This document shows, piece after piece, positions 15,416-25,238 of a stretch of DNA of 64,000 nt; position 1 is the first letter of the stretch, and every line of letters begins with the position of its first letter. Origin of the DNA: Methylotenera sp. (lineage in GTDB: Bacteria > Pseudomonadota > Gammaproteobacteria > Burkholderiales > Methylophilaceae). Both the position numbers and the translations under genes were made by a program. Where the stretch lies: NCBI GenBank assembly GCA_030682715.1, contig JAUXNQ010000018.1, forward strand, positions 1 through 64,000, in the 5' to 3' direction. Below the pieces are notes generated by a model. It made no database searches, was not told the DNA's origin, and worked only from the letters and a program-made list of their open reading frames with translations.

Positions 15416-16735
15416 TTAATCTTCTTTATCATCAATAATATCTAACAAATCAGGTGTATTGTTTGCTAGCTCTACACGTTCGATTTGTGCAAATCTTTGT
15501 GAAATCTTCTGGCTAGAAATATGTACATCCTGCGCATTTTCATGCGCTTGTCTAATATTGTCCGCAAGTTTTTTCATACGTAAATCAAAACGTCCAAAAT
15601 CTTTACTGAGTTTGCCTAACTCGTCTTTAATGACGTGCACTTGCTTACGTGTTTCAACGTCTTTTAACACGGCACGCGCAGTATTAAGTACTGCCATTAA
15701 GGTCGTTGGCGAAACCACCCACACACGTTTGTTCATGGCGTATTCAATGACATCTGCATGATAAGCATGCAACTCGGCAAACACGGCTTCTGCTGGAATA
15801 AACATCACTGCACCATCTGAAGTGACATTAGAAATAATGTATTTAGTGGCAATATCGTCCACATGCTTTTTAACGTCTAATTTAAATTGTTTTTCTGCAA
15901 GTAGCTTTTCTGCATCACTAAGCTTGTTATCCAGCATGCGGTGATAGTTTTCAAGCGGAAATTTACTATCCACAGCAACCACGCCAGTAGGCTCAGGTAA
16001 AAACAACGCACAGTCAGCACGCGTGCCGTTCTCGAATGTGTGTTGCATCGCAAAAGAATTCACTGGAAGCACATTGCGTACTAATGCCTCTAACTGCACC
16101 TCTCCAAATGCACCCCGTGAGCGTTTATCCCCCAACAGCTCTTGCAGGCTCACTACATTAGTGGTTAAGCCATCAATTTTCTTTTGCGCTTCATCAATGG
16201 TTGCAAGGCGCGCCATCACATCCATAAAAGTTTGATTGGTTTTTTTGAAGCCATCATCCAAACGCTCGGATACTTTACCACCAATCAACTCAAGCCGCCC
16301 ATCAACTGATTTAGTCAGTGCCTCAATGCTTGCGGTAAGTTGCAATGTCGCATTGCGCATGGTTGATTGGATTAACTCTTGCTCTGCTTTACCCTGCTCT
16401 GCCAATGTCGTGTGTAGCTTTTCCAACACGGTTTCTCGTGTTTGAGAAAGGCTGTTGTTTTGTGCAAGTTGTAATGTCTGCATCGCATCTCTGGTTGCCT
16501 GCAACTCAATAGCCACGCTATTGCGTAGACGCTCGCTGGTTTCGTTAGTTGAACTACTCAACCGATCGCCAAGCTTGTTCAAGCCATCGTTAAAGTCTAG
16601 CAACATGGCGCGATGCTTTTCCTCCAGCTGTTGCAATATAAGCGTGTTGCGATCTACTTTGCTTTCTCGCCACATCTGCAATAGAAGCAACAAAAGAATA
16701 GCAAATGAAATAATTAATATAATGATTTGTACCAT
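15416..16735 (-). CDS. rmuC: DNA recombination protein RmuC
   Basis: 439 residues. One N-terminal membrane segment (IIILIISFAILLLLLLQMW) is followed by a long coiled-coil region (about 25-190). The RmuC nuclease-like domain begins near GDKRSRGAFGEVQLEALV and contains RADCALFLPEPTGVVAVDSKFPLENY and DVIEYAMNKRVWVVSPTTLMAVL. The PD-(D/E)XK-like core supports a nuclease role that limits inverted-repeat recombination. A nearby 22-base-arm palindrome (15047-15112) is the kind of sequence this protein is linked to, but adjacency is probably chance. Confidence 0.93.
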   Translation of the reverse strand: MVQIIILIISFAILLLLLLQMWRESKVDRNTLILQQLEEKHRAMLLDFNDGLNKLGDRLSSSTNETSERLRNSVAIELQATRDAMQTLQLAQNNSLSQTRETVLEKLHTTLAEQGKAEQELIQSTMRNATLQLTASIEALTKSVDGRLELIGGKVSERLDDGFKKTNQTFMDVMARLATIDEAQKKIDGLTTNVVSLQELLGDKRSRGAFGEVQLEALVRNVLPVNSFAMQHTFENGTRADCALFLPEPTGVVAVDSKFPLENYHRMLDNKLSDAEKLLAEKQFKLDVKKHVDDIATKYIISNVTSDGAVMFIPAEAVFAELHAYHADVIEYAMNKRVWVVSPTTLMAVLNTARAVLKDVETRKQVHVIKDELGKLSKDFGRFDLRMKKLADNIRQAHENAQDVHISSQKISQRFAQIERVELANNTPDLLDIIDDKED

Positions 16736-16962
16736 AGGCTAAATTATACCCGATGCTTGTTTAGCATCTCTATAAATTCATGGTTTAAATATAAGGATTA
16801 AATAGATGGTTTAACAGATTGCATGCGCCACTTACAAGCATCGGACATTGATACTACATAGATACATTTAGTTGAAATGAACAAAAATTTTCAAAAGACC
16901 ATTTTTAAAATACTTCAGATTATGACAAACTTAAGCCTGTTATTAATCTCGTTAGGCTAATC

Positions 16963-18657
16963 GTGCTTAAACTCAAACTACTCATCAACCAGTGGCTAGC
17001 TAACATTACACGCAGGCTACACAACAGCTTTTACTTATATTTAAGCGCACTGCTCACGGTGTTGGTTTTACTCGATGCCAGTGTACTTCATGTGGGTGAA
17101 AACATGCGAGACCGCGCGTTTGATATGATGGTGAAAAATCGGATTATGGTGCCGAAACCAGATGCCGATATTGTTATTGTTGATATCAATGAAGCATCGT
17201 TAAGTGCAATGTCCGCAGAATATGGTCGCTGGCCTTGGCCTAGGCAAGTATTGGGTGAGTTTTTAGAAAACATTGAAACGCAACAACCTAAAGCAGTGGT
17301 GTTTGACATACTATTTAGTGACCCAGATATTTACAACCCTGATAGTGATGCCTACTTTAATGAGGTCATTGCCAGCACTGAAAATACTTTTTTTCCAATG
17401 TTACGCCTTGCGGAGGCGAGTGACCATTTAAGCCAAGTCACCCCTGACATGATTCCAGGCATTAAACGCACAGGGTTAGCCGCAGATGCAAATGCAAATG
17501 CCGCAACTAAGCCAATTGCAATCGTTCTACCGCATTTTGAGGCCGCACTGAACTCGCAACACCTAGGCACGCATAATATTTATCCAGATAAAGACGGCAT
17601 TGTGCGTGAATACAGACTTTGGCACGATGAAAATGGCTGGGTGCTACCTTCCCTACCCTTAGCTGTAGGAAATTTTGTAGGTAAAAGCTCAGATGCCCTT
17701 CCACAAAATATGCTGATTAATTGGCGTGGCAAACCTTTTACTTACCAATTTGCAACGTTCAGCGATGTTTACACAGACATGGCCAGCAAGGTGAAAAAAC
17801 GCCCGCCCAATGAGTTTAAAGACAAGATAGTGATTATTGGCTCTACCGCGCCTTCATTGTTTGATCTTAAAGCAACCGCCATGGCAAAAGCCCATCCAGG
17901 GGTAGAAATTCTAGCCACCGCCATTGATAATATTAAGCAAGATGACTATTTAAAAGTCTGGCGAGGAAAAACACCCTATATATTAATGAGTCTGACATTA
18001 ATTTGGCTCACCGCGCTGGCATTTTTCCGCAATGTAGACCGAGATAAAGTAACGACAATTTTCAGTAGTAGCCAAATTATATTGATTACGCTGTCTTACC
18101 TTGCAATTAACTTCACGAACACCTACTTAGATTTAACTGGTCCAATTGCTTGGGCAATTATGTATTTCAGTGTAGCCAAAATATATGCACTAGCTAACGA
18201 CCGCGCAATGCAACGACTTTTAGCCAACGACGTAGAATCAGGCAAAAAAGGGGCAGCGATTTTGCTCATGCCAATTTTATTTGAAACACAAGAACCAGTG
18301 AGCGATAGCACACTTAAAAAACTACAACATAAAATTGAACATAAACTGCATCAACAAGGTACGGTAGAAATCTTAAAAGGTACGCAAAGTGGCATATGGG
18401 GCCTGTTTAGCGATATGATTATCGTTAGCTGGGCTTATCACCATGATGATGAAGCCTCGGCAACAAAAGCGGAACAAGCCGCAATGCAGCTTGGTGAAGA
18501 ACTTAACAGATTAATACAAAATACAGGCATTCCTGCCGACACAACTGCGCGTTACATATTGCACACAGGGACGCTAAACACAGAAAAACCAAGAGCAAAC
18601 CAATGGCGAGGATTATTTGCACAAGCTATTATCAAATTAGATATTTTAGAAAATTAG
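16963..18657 (+). CDS. CHASE2-domain membrane protein, no recognised output domain
   Basis: 564 residues from a GTG start. One N-terminal membrane segment is followed by a periplasmic CHASE2 domain (about 60-320, with DIVIVDINEASLSAM, GRWPWPRQVLGEF, PKAVVFDILFSDPD and FKDKIVIIGSTAPSLFDLKATAM). Further hydrophobic segments follow at about 340-410, and then a cytoplasmic tail of about 150 residues. CHASE2 normally senses signals for cyclases, kinases or GGDEF enzymes, but this tail shows no motif of these that I recognise, so it may be a degenerate or novel output domain. It heads a three-gene cluster with an SH3-type protein and an M48 protease. Confidence 0.85.
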   Translation: MLKLKLLINQWLANITRRLHNSFYLYLSALLTVLVLLDASVLHVGENMRDRAFDMMVKNRIMVPKPDADIVIVDINEASLSAMSAEYGRWPWPRQVLGEFLENIETQQPKAVVFDILFSDPDIYNPDSDAYFNEVIASTENTFFPMLRLAEASDHLSQVTPDMIPGIKRTGLAADANANAATKPIAIVLPHFEAALNSQHLGTHNIYPDKDGIVREYRLWHDENGWVLPSLPLAVGNFVGKSSDALPQNMLINWRGKPFTYQFATFSDVYTDMASKVKKRPPNEFKDKIVIIGSTAPSLFDLKATAMAKAHPGVEILATAIDNIKQDDYLKVWRGKTPYILMSLTLIWLTALAFFRNVDRDKVTTIFSSSQIILITLSYLAINFTNTYLDLTGPIAWAIMYFSVAKIYALANDRAMQRLLANDVESGKKGAAILLMPILFETQEPVSDSTLKKLQHKIEHKLHQQGTVEILKGTQSGIWGLFSDMIIVSWAYHHDDEASATKAEQAAMQLGEELNRLIQNTGIPADTTARYILHTGTLNTEKPRANQWRGLFAQAIIKLDILEN

Positions 18658-18692
18658 ACATTTTTGTTAGACATTTTAGAAGGTGAAACTCA

Positions 18693-19211
18693 ATGAAACA
18701 TTACCTGAAGCAAGCTTTAATCGCGGGCAGCCTAATTCCTTTACTTTACGTAGGGATAAGTAATGCGGCAGAAAAAGGCAGCGCACTTAAGAATGACAAT
18801 TTGCGTACTGAACCATACGCAGATGCAAAAATTACTGGCAGTTTTGTACGTGGTGAAGGTTTAGATATCATCAAAAAACAAGGTGCGTGGTTACAAGTTA
18901 AAGCTAAAAAAGGCTCAGGCTGGGTGCGTTTACTTTCAGTAAAACGTGGTGCTGCAACAAGCAGCAACCAAACCGCTGGCGTACTTGCCGTGGCTAGTGG
19001 CCGCGCAGGTACAGGGCAAGTAGTATCAACAACAGGCGTCCGAGGCCTGAGTGAACAAGCGTTAAAAGCAGCTAAGTTTAATGAAGAAGAAATTAAAACA
19101 TTAGAAAGCTATACTTTAAGTGCTGAAAAAGGCCGCGCTTTCGCCAAAGCTGGCAATTTAAGCAGCATTGCATTTAAAAACCTAAAAGAAGTGAAAGGTG
19201 GTGCTCTATGA
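18693..19211 (+). CDS. Exported SH3-domain protein
   Basis: 172 residues. A signal peptide (ALIAGSLIPLLYVGISNAAE, cleavage near A25) is followed by a bacterial SH3-like domain: LRTEPYADAKITGSFVRGEGLDII, then KQGAWLQVKAKKGSGWVRLLSVK. A conserved-looking tail is GVRGLSEQALKAAKFNEEEI. Such SH3b proteins act in the periplasm, often binding cell-wall material. Its stop overlaps the start of the M48 protease gene (ATGA), so the two should be made together and probably cooperate. Confidence 0.85.
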   Translation: MKHYLKQALIAGSLIPLLYVGISNAAEKGSALKNDNLRTEPYADAKITGSFVRGEGLDIIKKQGAWLQVKAKKGSGWVRLLSVKRGAATSSNQTAGVLAVASGRAGTGQVVSTTGVRGLSEQALKAAKFNEEEIKTLESYTLSAEKGRAFAKAGNLSSIAFKNLKEVKGGAL

Positions 19212-20167
19212 GCGCGAATCAAACATCCTTAAACAACACGCCAACACAACAATACCGCCTTATTTCACTCTTAGTTGCGGGGCTAATCGGTGTTACTAGC
19301 CTACAAAGTGCAGCTTTTGATTTTAAAGGCGCACTCAAAGATGCTGTTGAAAAAGAAATTGGCCAGAAATCAGAAAGCCCAACGGCCCCTACTGACGCGA
19401 CAAGCCCTACTGAAAATGCTAAACCTAATAACACAACAGCCAACTCAGAAGCAGCATTCAACTGGAAAAACCCCAGCACCGCAGAAGAGATTACGCTTGG
19501 GCGCGAGATTGCTGGAAATTTACTAGGGGCAGCGCCACTAGTGAAAAATGCAGCACTACAAAAATATGTTAACTCAGTGGGCCGTTGGGTTGCATCGCAA
19601 TCTGAGCGTCCAGAGTTACCTTGGCGCTTTGGTGTGATTGAGAGTGATGATTTGAATGCTTTCGCAGCGCCAGGTGGCTATATTATGCTGACCAAAGGCT
19701 TATATCGTAAACTTCAAAATGAAGCTCAGCTTGCTGGTGTATTAGGCCACGAAATTGCCCATGTGGTTAGAAAACACCAACTTAAAGTATTACAAAAACA
19801 ACAACTGTTAAATATTAGTGCTGGCTTCTTAAGTGACAAATATGCAAAAGATAATGCCTTAGTTAGCAAGGCAATTGGCAGTGGTGCAGAAATCAGTGCT
19901 AGAAGTTTAGATAAATCAGCTGAGTACGAAGCTGACCGATTAGGTTTAAGTTACGCAACACGTGCAGGTTACGAGCCATATGGCTTAACTGATGTGTTGC
20001 AAACATTGGGGCAATCAAGTAACAGTGATGCAAGCGTTGCATTGTTATTTAAAACGCACCCTCACCCAGATGAAAGACTGACCGCTTTAAGTGAATCAGT
20101 TGGTGGCCAGCTCGACAAGATTAACAACGGGAAAACACTAGAAAAAAGATTCTATCTACTTAAATAA
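19208..20167 (+). CDS. Periplasmic M48-family metalloprotease
   Basis: 319 residues. A hydrophobic signal-type segment (LISLLVAGLIGVTSLQSAAF) is near the N-terminus. A Thr/Asn/Pro-rich linker (about 60-85) leads to the peptidase: LNAFAAPGGYIMLTKGLY, the zinc motif HEIAH in LGHEIAHVVRKHQ, and the third-ligand region SAEYEADRLGLSYATRAGYEPYG. This is the BepA/LoiP-like group that handles misfolded outer-membrane proteins. No TPR domain follows, so it is the short form. It overlaps the SH3-protein gene by four bases and is followed by a terminator. Confidence 0.9.
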   Translation: MSANQTSLNNTPTQQYRLISLLVAGLIGVTSLQSAAFDFKGALKDAVEKEIGQKSESPTAPTDATSPTENAKPNNTTANSEAAFNWKNPSTAEEITLGREIAGNLLGAAPLVKNAALQKYVNSVGRWVASQSERPELPWRFGVIESDDLNAFAAPGGYIMLTKGLYRKLQNEAQLAGVLGHEIAHVVRKHQLKVLQKQQLLNISAGFLSDKYAKDNALVSKAIGSGAEISARSLDKSAEYEADRLGLSYATRAGYEPYGLTDVLQTLGQSSNSDASVALLFKTHPHPDERLTALSESVGGQLDKINNGKTLEKRFYLLK

Positions 20168-20193
20168 TGGATTGATATAAAACATTGATATTA

Positions 20194-20230
20194 AACAATA
20201 ATCTTGCGTACAACTACGCAAGATTGTTTA
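20194..20230 (+). terminator. Terminator hairpin after the CHASE2-SH3-M48 cluster
   Basis: ATCTTGCGTA (20201-20210) pairs perfectly with TACGCAAGAT (20215-20224) around CAAC, followed by TGTTTATTTAATT. It lies 27 bases past the M48 stop. The T-tract is interrupted, so termination may be partial. Confidence 0.7.
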
Positions 20231-20488
20231 TTTAATTAAAAATACTTAAATACTTTATTTCACCATGTTAGACATAATATTTGTACTAAATACACTACAT
20301 TGAGCCTGTCTATCATGGAGCACTTTACTTCAACCGCTTTGCAAACCGTAAGCCAGCATCTGGCTTCCCCACTTTGCTATCCGTAAAAGGCATCACCGCC
20401 TATTAAGCTATTAAAGCAACAAGATGAGGCGAGAAGTATGACGTGGCTAACTCATAGGTATTACGTTATTCAAACCATCTGAGTACTT
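20231..20488. other. Intergenic stretch without a supported gene
   Basis: This gap lies between convergent genes. A short frame starting ATG at 20314 (MEHFTSTALQTVSQHL) stops after 23 codons and has no features. I see no RNA gene or repeat. Together with the terminator the non-coding gap is about 320 bases. Confidence 0.5.
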
Positions 20489-21523
20489 TTAAATTAACTC
20501 ACGCGCACGTAGCTCAGCTTTTATGTAGGCGTAGTAAATAGGTGCGGCAACGATACCTATTAACCCAAAAGCGGCTTCCATACACAACATTGCAATTAAT
20601 AACTCCCATGCGTTTGCACGAATCTGGCTCCCGACAATACGTGCATTCAAGAAGTATTCAAACTTATGAATAATCACTAAATAGAGCAAAGAGCCAAGCG
20701 CTACTGCAAGAGATTGACTTAAACTCACCACCACAATGACAGCGTTTGAGATTAAATTACCAATCACAGGAATCAAACCAACCACAAACGTAATGGCAAT
20801 CATGGTTTTCACTAAGGGTAAATCTACGCCCATTAACGGCAACACCACGGCTAAGTAAATTGCCGTAAAAAATGTATTAATCGCTGAAATGCGTATCTGG
20901 GCAAACACCACACGTTTAAAAGCATCACTCAATAAAGCACAACGCCCATAAAGCGCGCCAGAAAACGGCTTAAAGTGCTCAACTGACACAGCCTCGCGCA
21001 AGGCTAACATTCCACCCACAATCATACCAATCAGTATATGTGCAGTAACTCGCCCCGCCTCTTTACCTACTACTTGAAGCTCATCGGCATGCGAACGTAA
21101 CCATGTCGTTAACAACTCTTTAAACGTAAGCGCATCGGCTGGTAAATGTGTTAATAACCAAGCTGGTAATATTTTTCTTGAATCCTCTAGTATCTGCGCC
21201 ATTTTTGCTAACAACACAGTTAAACTGCCTGCATCAGACCTCAAAAACGCCATCAAACCTGCCCCAGCCAATGAAAGTAGGCTCACAATAATAAACACTA
21301 AAATGCCGACTGCCCAAAGTTTAGAGTAGTTATTCGGGCGTTTACTTGGAAATCTGCGTGAGATATAGGGCGTAATCATGTGCACTAATTGATATACCAA
21401 CAATCCAGGCAACAGCGCAGGTAACAGGCTAAATTTGAGCACAAAAAACAAAGCCAATCCAGTTAATAACCATGCGGATATTTCATAACTAGTTGCTGCT
21501 TGCACCTGCGCTGATTTGGCCAT
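20489..21523 (-). CDS. AI-2E family (PF01594-type) membrane permease
   Basis: 344 residues with about seven hydrophobic segments: two early (ISAWLLTGLALFFVLKFSLL; AVGILVFIIVSLLSLAGAGL), a soluble middle, and a cluster in the C-terminal half (FFTAIYLAVVLPLMGV, MIAITFVVGLIPVIGNLI, LLIAMLCMEAAFGLIGIVAAPIYY). GLIPVIGNLISN is a typical family motif. Family members range from autoinducer-2 exporters to sodium/proton antiporters, so the substrate is unknown. It is a single-gene unit with an AT-rich, repeat-bearing upstream region. Confidence 0.85.
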   Translation of the reverse strand: MAKSAQVQAATSYEISAWLLTGLALFFVLKFSLLPALLPGLLVYQLVHMITPYISRRFPSKRPNNYSKLWAVGILVFIIVSLLSLAGAGLMAFLRSDAGSLTVLLAKMAQILEDSRKILPAWLLTHLPADALTFKELLTTWLRSHADELQVVGKEAGRVTAHILIGMIVGGMLALREAVSVEHFKPFSGALYGRCALLSDAFKRVVFAQIRISAINTFFTAIYLAVVLPLMGVDLPLVKTMIAITFVVGLIPVIGNLISNAVIVVVSLSQSLAVALGSLLYLVIIHKFEYFLNARIVGSQIRANAWELLIAMLCMEAAFGLIGIVAAPIYYAYIKAELRARELI

Positions 21524-21565
21524 ATTTACCTTAAGAATTGATTTATTTTGATACTAACGTACTAA

Positions 21566-21600
21566 CAAACTAAGTACTAGCAAACTAAGTACTAGCAAAC
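21566..21600. repeat. Short 15-bp tandem repeat upstream of the AI-2E-type gene
   Basis: CAAACTAAGTACTAG occurs twice in tandem (21566-21580, 21581-21595), and a diverged third copy starts at 21596. It lies between yigZ and the permease gene. Slippage at this site could change the spacing of the permease's upstream region. No function is evident. Confidence 0.7.
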
Positions 21601-21624
21601 TTAAGTATCAACAAAATGTGCTGA

Positions 21625-22197
21625 TTAATAACTTTTGAGTGAAAACCTATTGATGAAATCACCAGCATCATTTGCAGGTAACGAAACGATTAAATCTATA
21701 TGCTCATTGAACGCTTTATCAACAATAGCACCATTGCATTTTGCTAATGCTCTCGTCACAAAATCCATTTGGTTATAAGCAATGGTTAGATTAATAGTTT
21801 TCATCTCTACATAATCTGCTACTTCTGTCACATCCAACGCAAGTTTAGCCGTACCGCCATAAGCCCGCGCCAAACCACCTGTGCCTAGATTAATGCCACC
21901 GTAATACCTAATCACACCAACACAAACATTAATAAGGTTGCGGCCCTCTAGCAACTTTAACACAGGCATACCAGCTGTACCTGAGGGCTCGCCAGCATCT
22001 GAAAAACGCTGAACAATACCATCCTCTGTTTTTAGCCTAAAAGCATACGCTAGATGATGCGCATTTTGATGTTTGGCCGCAAAAGCACGTAAGGCTTGAC
22101 CTACCTCTCGCTCAGAAGCACATGACACAGCCATCGCAATAAAACGTGATTTTGTAATGGTTTGCTCAGCAAACCCCGCTTGTACAATAATTTGCAA
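21625..22197 (-). CDS. yigZ: YigZ/IMPACT family protein
   Basis: 190 residues. The family hallmarks are TKSRFIA, NAHHLAYAFRL, RFSDAGEPSGTAGMPVL and VCVGVIRYYGGINLGTGGLARAY. The N-terminal IMPACT domain is followed by a ferredoxin-like C-terminal domain. The start appears to be a TTG directly after the TAA of the upstream ATPase gene (TAATTG), so translation is coupled. The E. coli homologue has been proposed as a regulator or prolidase-like protein, but the function is not settled. Confidence 0.9.
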   Translation of the reverse strand: MQIIVQAGFAEQTITKSRFIAMAVSCASEREVGQALRAFAAKHQNAHHLAYAFRLKTEDGIVQRFSDAGEPSGTAGMPVLKLLEGRNLINVCVGVIRYYGGINLGTGGLARAYGGTAKLALDVTEVADYVEMKTINLTIAYNQMDFVTRALAKCNGAIVDKAFNEHIDLIVSLPANDAGDFINRFSLKSY

Positions 22198-23652
22198 TTA
22201 CTTACGCCCACCTAAAATACTACCTAATATGCCTCGAATAATTTGTCTGCCTAATTGCGAGCCAATCGCACGTGCAGCACTTTTGGCAGCAGCCTCCAAT
22301 ATGCCATCAGAGCGTCTTGCGGGTTCTTTTTTACTTGAAGATGTCGTCATTTCTGCATCATTCGCTACAGTTGCCTCAACATGAGCCTTTAAAATTTCAT
22401 AAGCTGACTCACGGTCTACTTGCTTTTCATAAACGTTATTCAGAACTGATGTCCTGATAGACTCAATACGCTCAGCATCGGTCGCTGGGCCAATGCGACT
22501 ACCTGGCGGACAAACAAAAGTACGCTCAACGGGTGTCGGAATGCCTTTTTCGTCTAAAAATGAAACAAGCGCCTCACCTACACCCAGCTCAGTAATCACG
22601 CTCGCAACATCTAACTTAGGGTTAGACCTAAAGGTGGTTGCGGCAGATTTCACTGCTTTTTGATCACGCGGCGTAAAAGCACGTAATGCGTGCTGAACAC
22701 GATTGCCTAATTGCCCCAAGACTGCATCTGGAATATCAAGCGGGTTTTGGCTCACAAAATACACACCAACCCCTTTAGAGCGAATCAGACGAACGACTTG
22801 CTCTACTTTCTCAAGCAACACGGCGGGCGCGTCATTAAACAACAAATGTGCTTCATCAAAAAAGAATACTAATTTCGGTTTATCTAAATCCCCTGCTTCT
22901 GGAAGCTTTTCAAATAACTCAGATAGTAGCCACAATAGCAATGTTGCATAAATACGCGGTGAATTAAATAACTTATCACTCATTAAGATATTAACGACAC
23001 CACGACCCTGTTCATCAGTCTGCATTAAATCATCTAAGTTAAGCGCTGGCTCACCAAACAGCATGTCAGCGCCTTGCGTTTCAAGCTGTAACAATCCACG
23101 CTGCACTGCGCCTACACTTGCCGCAGAAATGTTGCCATACTCGGCCTGATATTGCGCTGAGTTCTCAGAAGCATGCTGCATCATCGCGCGCAAATCCTTC
23201 AAATCAAGCAGCAACCAACCCTTATCATCGGCAATTTTAAAAATCGCGTTCAGCACGCCAGCTTGCACATCATTCAAATTCAATAATCGTGCTAATAACA
23301 ATGGCCCCATTTCTGCAATGGTCGTGCGGACAGGATGCCCCTTCTCTCCAAACATATCCCAAAACGTGACTGGGCATTTAGCGTAGCTAAAATCAGAAAT
23401 CACTAGCTGCTGAATTCTAGCTTCAACTCGGGCATTACCACCACCTTGCTGAGACATACCAGACAGATCGCCTTTAACGTCAGCCATAAATACTGGTACA
23501 CCAATTTTAGAGAAGCCCTCTGCCAACGTCTGCAACGTGACAGTTTTACCTGTACCTGTTGCGCCAGCAATTAAACCATGACGGTTTGCCATTCTTGGTA
23601 GGATAACACTTGAAATTTCATTATTTTTTGCTATTAAAATGGGGTTAGCCAT
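22198..23652 (-). CDS. HerA-like ATPase of the YjgR/DUF853 family
   Basis: 484 residues. Walker A is [18 protein letters not shown] (about 30), and the Walker B region is [45 protein letters not shown] is highly typical of E. coli YjgR. The HerA/FtsK-type ATPase fold usually forms hexamers that move DNA or RNA, but the role of this family is unknown. The C-terminus is rich in Ala/Gly/Ile ([16 protein letters not shown]), possibly membrane- or partner-binding. It is followed immediately by yigZ. Confidence 0.9.
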   Translation of the reverse strand: MANPILIAKNNEISSVILPRMANRHGLIAGATGTGKTVTLQTLAEGFSKIGVPVFMADVKGDLSGMSQQGGGNARVEARIQQLVISDFSYAKCPVTFWDMFGEKGHPVRTTIAEMGPLLLARLLNLNDVQAGVLNAIFKIADDKGWLLLDLKDLRAMMQHASENSAQYQAEYGNISAASVGAVQRGLLQLETQGADMLFGEPALNLDDLMQTDEQGRGVVNILMSDKLFNSPRIYATLLLWLLSELFEKLPEAGDLDKPKLVFFFDEAHLLFNDAPAVLLEKVEQVVRLIRSKGVGVYFVSQNPLDIPDAVLGQLGNRVQHALRAFTPRDQKAVKSAATTFRSNPKLDVASVITELGVGEALVSFLDEKGIPTPVERTFVCPPGSRIGPATDAERIESIRTSVLNNVYEKQVDRESAYEILKAHVEATVANDAEMTTSSSKKEPARRSDGILEAAAKSAARAIGSQLGRQIIRGILGSILGGRK

Positions 23653-23715
23653 GAAGTAATTACCTAAATTTAGTCATCAAAATTAATAAGTAGTGATATC
23701 AAATACAAACCGTAC

Positions 23716-24291
23716 TTAAAAGTCACCTTTTCGCGCTCTATCCATGATTTCAAGAAGCTTGGTTTCTAATTCCTGTGCAGATCTTTTTGCGCGTTCAGTT
23801 GGGTGCTTAATACTCTTTAAATCAAAAGTCGGCCTATCCATCGCAATATAAAGTTTAAGTTTTTTATGCGCGTCTAACTTTTCGTAAATGGCAATTCTAC
23901 AAGGTGCAAATACCAAAAACTCAGGATGATCTAAAATGATTTCTGTCCCCATGCTCAAATTACAAAATGAGTGGACTTCTTTAACCCCTTGAGGGTCTTG
24001 CCCGCGCAACTTCATATGCTCGCCAATAGGAAAGTTGGCAGGGTTAACAAAGTTTAACCCTTCTGAAATGCTTTTCAGGCTTTCTACAACATCTTGGTAA
24101 CTTACCCCTGCATTAACAGGCAGTTCATAAATTGCAGTGTTAGGATCAATTGCAGGCATGCCAGGTCTAATTTCACCAACTAGCATCGCCTCTTTTGCAA
24201 CTAAAGTTGGTTTGGTGACACTACACGCTGGCGTCACTAATACAATTGCGGATAAAAAAACAAGGCTGAATCTAGTTTTCATCATAAGCAT
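23716..24291 (-). CDS. Exported DUF302-domain protein, possible lipoprotein
   Basis: 191 residues. A signal peptide (MKTRFSLVFLSAIVLVTPACSV) has a cysteine at a plausible but imperfect lipobox (TPAC). A DUF302-like body contains GVSYQDVVESLKSISEGLNF, SFCNLSMGTEIILDHPEFLVFAPCRIAIYE and a charged C-terminal helix. I start at the ATG at 24291, six bases after AGGTG; the longer frame starts at a GTG at 24300. It is 21 bases after the cysB-type gene and probably cotranscribed. DUF302 proteins are often met in sulfur-oxidising and haem-handling contexts, but no reaction is known. Confidence 0.75.
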   Translation of the reverse strand: MLMMKTRFSLVFLSAIVLVTPACSVTKPTLVAKEAMLVGEIRPGMPAIDPNTAIYELPVNAGVSYQDVVESLKSISEGLNFVNPANFPIGEHMKLRGQDPQGVKEVHSFCNLSMGTEIILDHPEFLVFAPCRIAIYEKLDAHKKLKLYIAMDRPTFDLKSIKHPTERAKRSAQELETKLLEIMDRARKGDF

Positions 24292-24311
24292 AACGTTCAC
24301 CTGTTTTAAAC

Positions 24312-25238
24312 CTAGTCTGTGATTTTGAGCGCTTGATTCACCGCCGCACGATTGAAATGCGGCGCAATCAGTTCAATAAAACCATACATATATCCACGTA
24401 AAAACGCATCTTTACGCACACCCAGGTAAGTCGTGCTATCAGCAAACAAATGATCAACATCTACTTTTGCTAAATGCGCATCACGCTCAGGATCATAAGC
24501 CATATTTGCCAGCAAACCTACACCCAAACCTAGTGTTACATAAGTCTTAATCACGTCGGCATCAATCGCGGTAAGCACTACATTAGGGGTTAAGCCTGCA
24601 TCAGAAAAAGTCTTAGACACCAAGGTACCACCCGTAAATGCAAAGTCATAAGTAATGAGCGGGTAATTCGCTAGTTTTTCTAATGTCAAAGGCATATCGC
24701 TAAGTAATGGATGTCCGTGTGGCACGACTACACATCGATTCCAATGGTAACAAGGCAAGCACAACAAGCTTTCTCTATCACTAATAGACTCAGTCGCAAT
24801 CCCAATATCAGCCTCCCCATTTTCAACCTGCTCGGCAACCTGACTTGGATTACCCTGATGGATATTAAGCTTTACGCGAGGATAATTGGTCATAAAGGCT
24901 TTAACCGCAGCGGGTAGCCTATAACGTGCTTGCGTATGTGTGGTGGCAATGGTTAAGGTGCCAGTCTCAACATCACTAAACTCTTCTCCTACGCGCTTAA
25001 TATTTTCAATATCACGCATCACTTTATCAGCCAGAGCAATAATTTGTTGGCCTGGCTCAGTTAAGCCAGTTAACCGCTTGCCATTGCGTTTAAATATTTG
25101 CAAACCAAGCTCTTCTTCAATCAATTGAATTTGCTTGCTCACACCAGGTTGTGATGTATATAAAGCATCAGCAGCACTGGTAATATTTAGCCCCTGCTTC
25201 ACCACTTCATGTAGGTAACGTAACTGATGTAATTTCAT
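24312..25238 (-). CDS. cysB: CysB-family LysR transcriptional regulator
   Basis: 308 residues. The winged helix-turn-helix reads MKLHQLRYLHEVVKQGLNIT, AADALYTSQPGVSKQIQLIE, followed by a periplasmic-binding-like effector domain with GEADIGIATE, YPLITYDFAFTGGTLVSKTF and GLGVGLLANMAY, all close to CysB/Cbl. CysB activates sulfate assimilation genes when the inducer N-acetylserine accumulates. It is transcribed divergently from tauE-cysI-cysH-cysD-cysN, with a 188-base shared control region, which strongly supports this role. Confidence 0.92.
   Translation of the reverse strand: MKLHQLRYLHEVVKQGLNITSAADALYTSQPGVSKQIQLIEEELGLQIFKRNGKRLTGLTEPGQQIIALADKVMRDIENIKRVGEEFSDVETGTLTIATTHTQARYRLPAAVKAFMTNYPRVKLNIHQGNPSQVAEQVENGEADIGIATESISDRESLLCLPCYHWNRCVVVPHGHPLLSDMPLTLEKLANYPLITYDFAFTGGTLVSKTFSDAGLTPNVVLTAIDADVIKTYVTLGLGVGLLANMAYDPERDAHLAKVDVDHLFADSTTYLGVRKDAFLRGYMYGFIELIAPHFNRAAVNQALKITD

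Noticed and set aside
20314-20385. A 23-codon frame between the M48 protease and AI-2E-type genes
   Set aside because: No signal, domain or conserved feature and no clear ribosome site.
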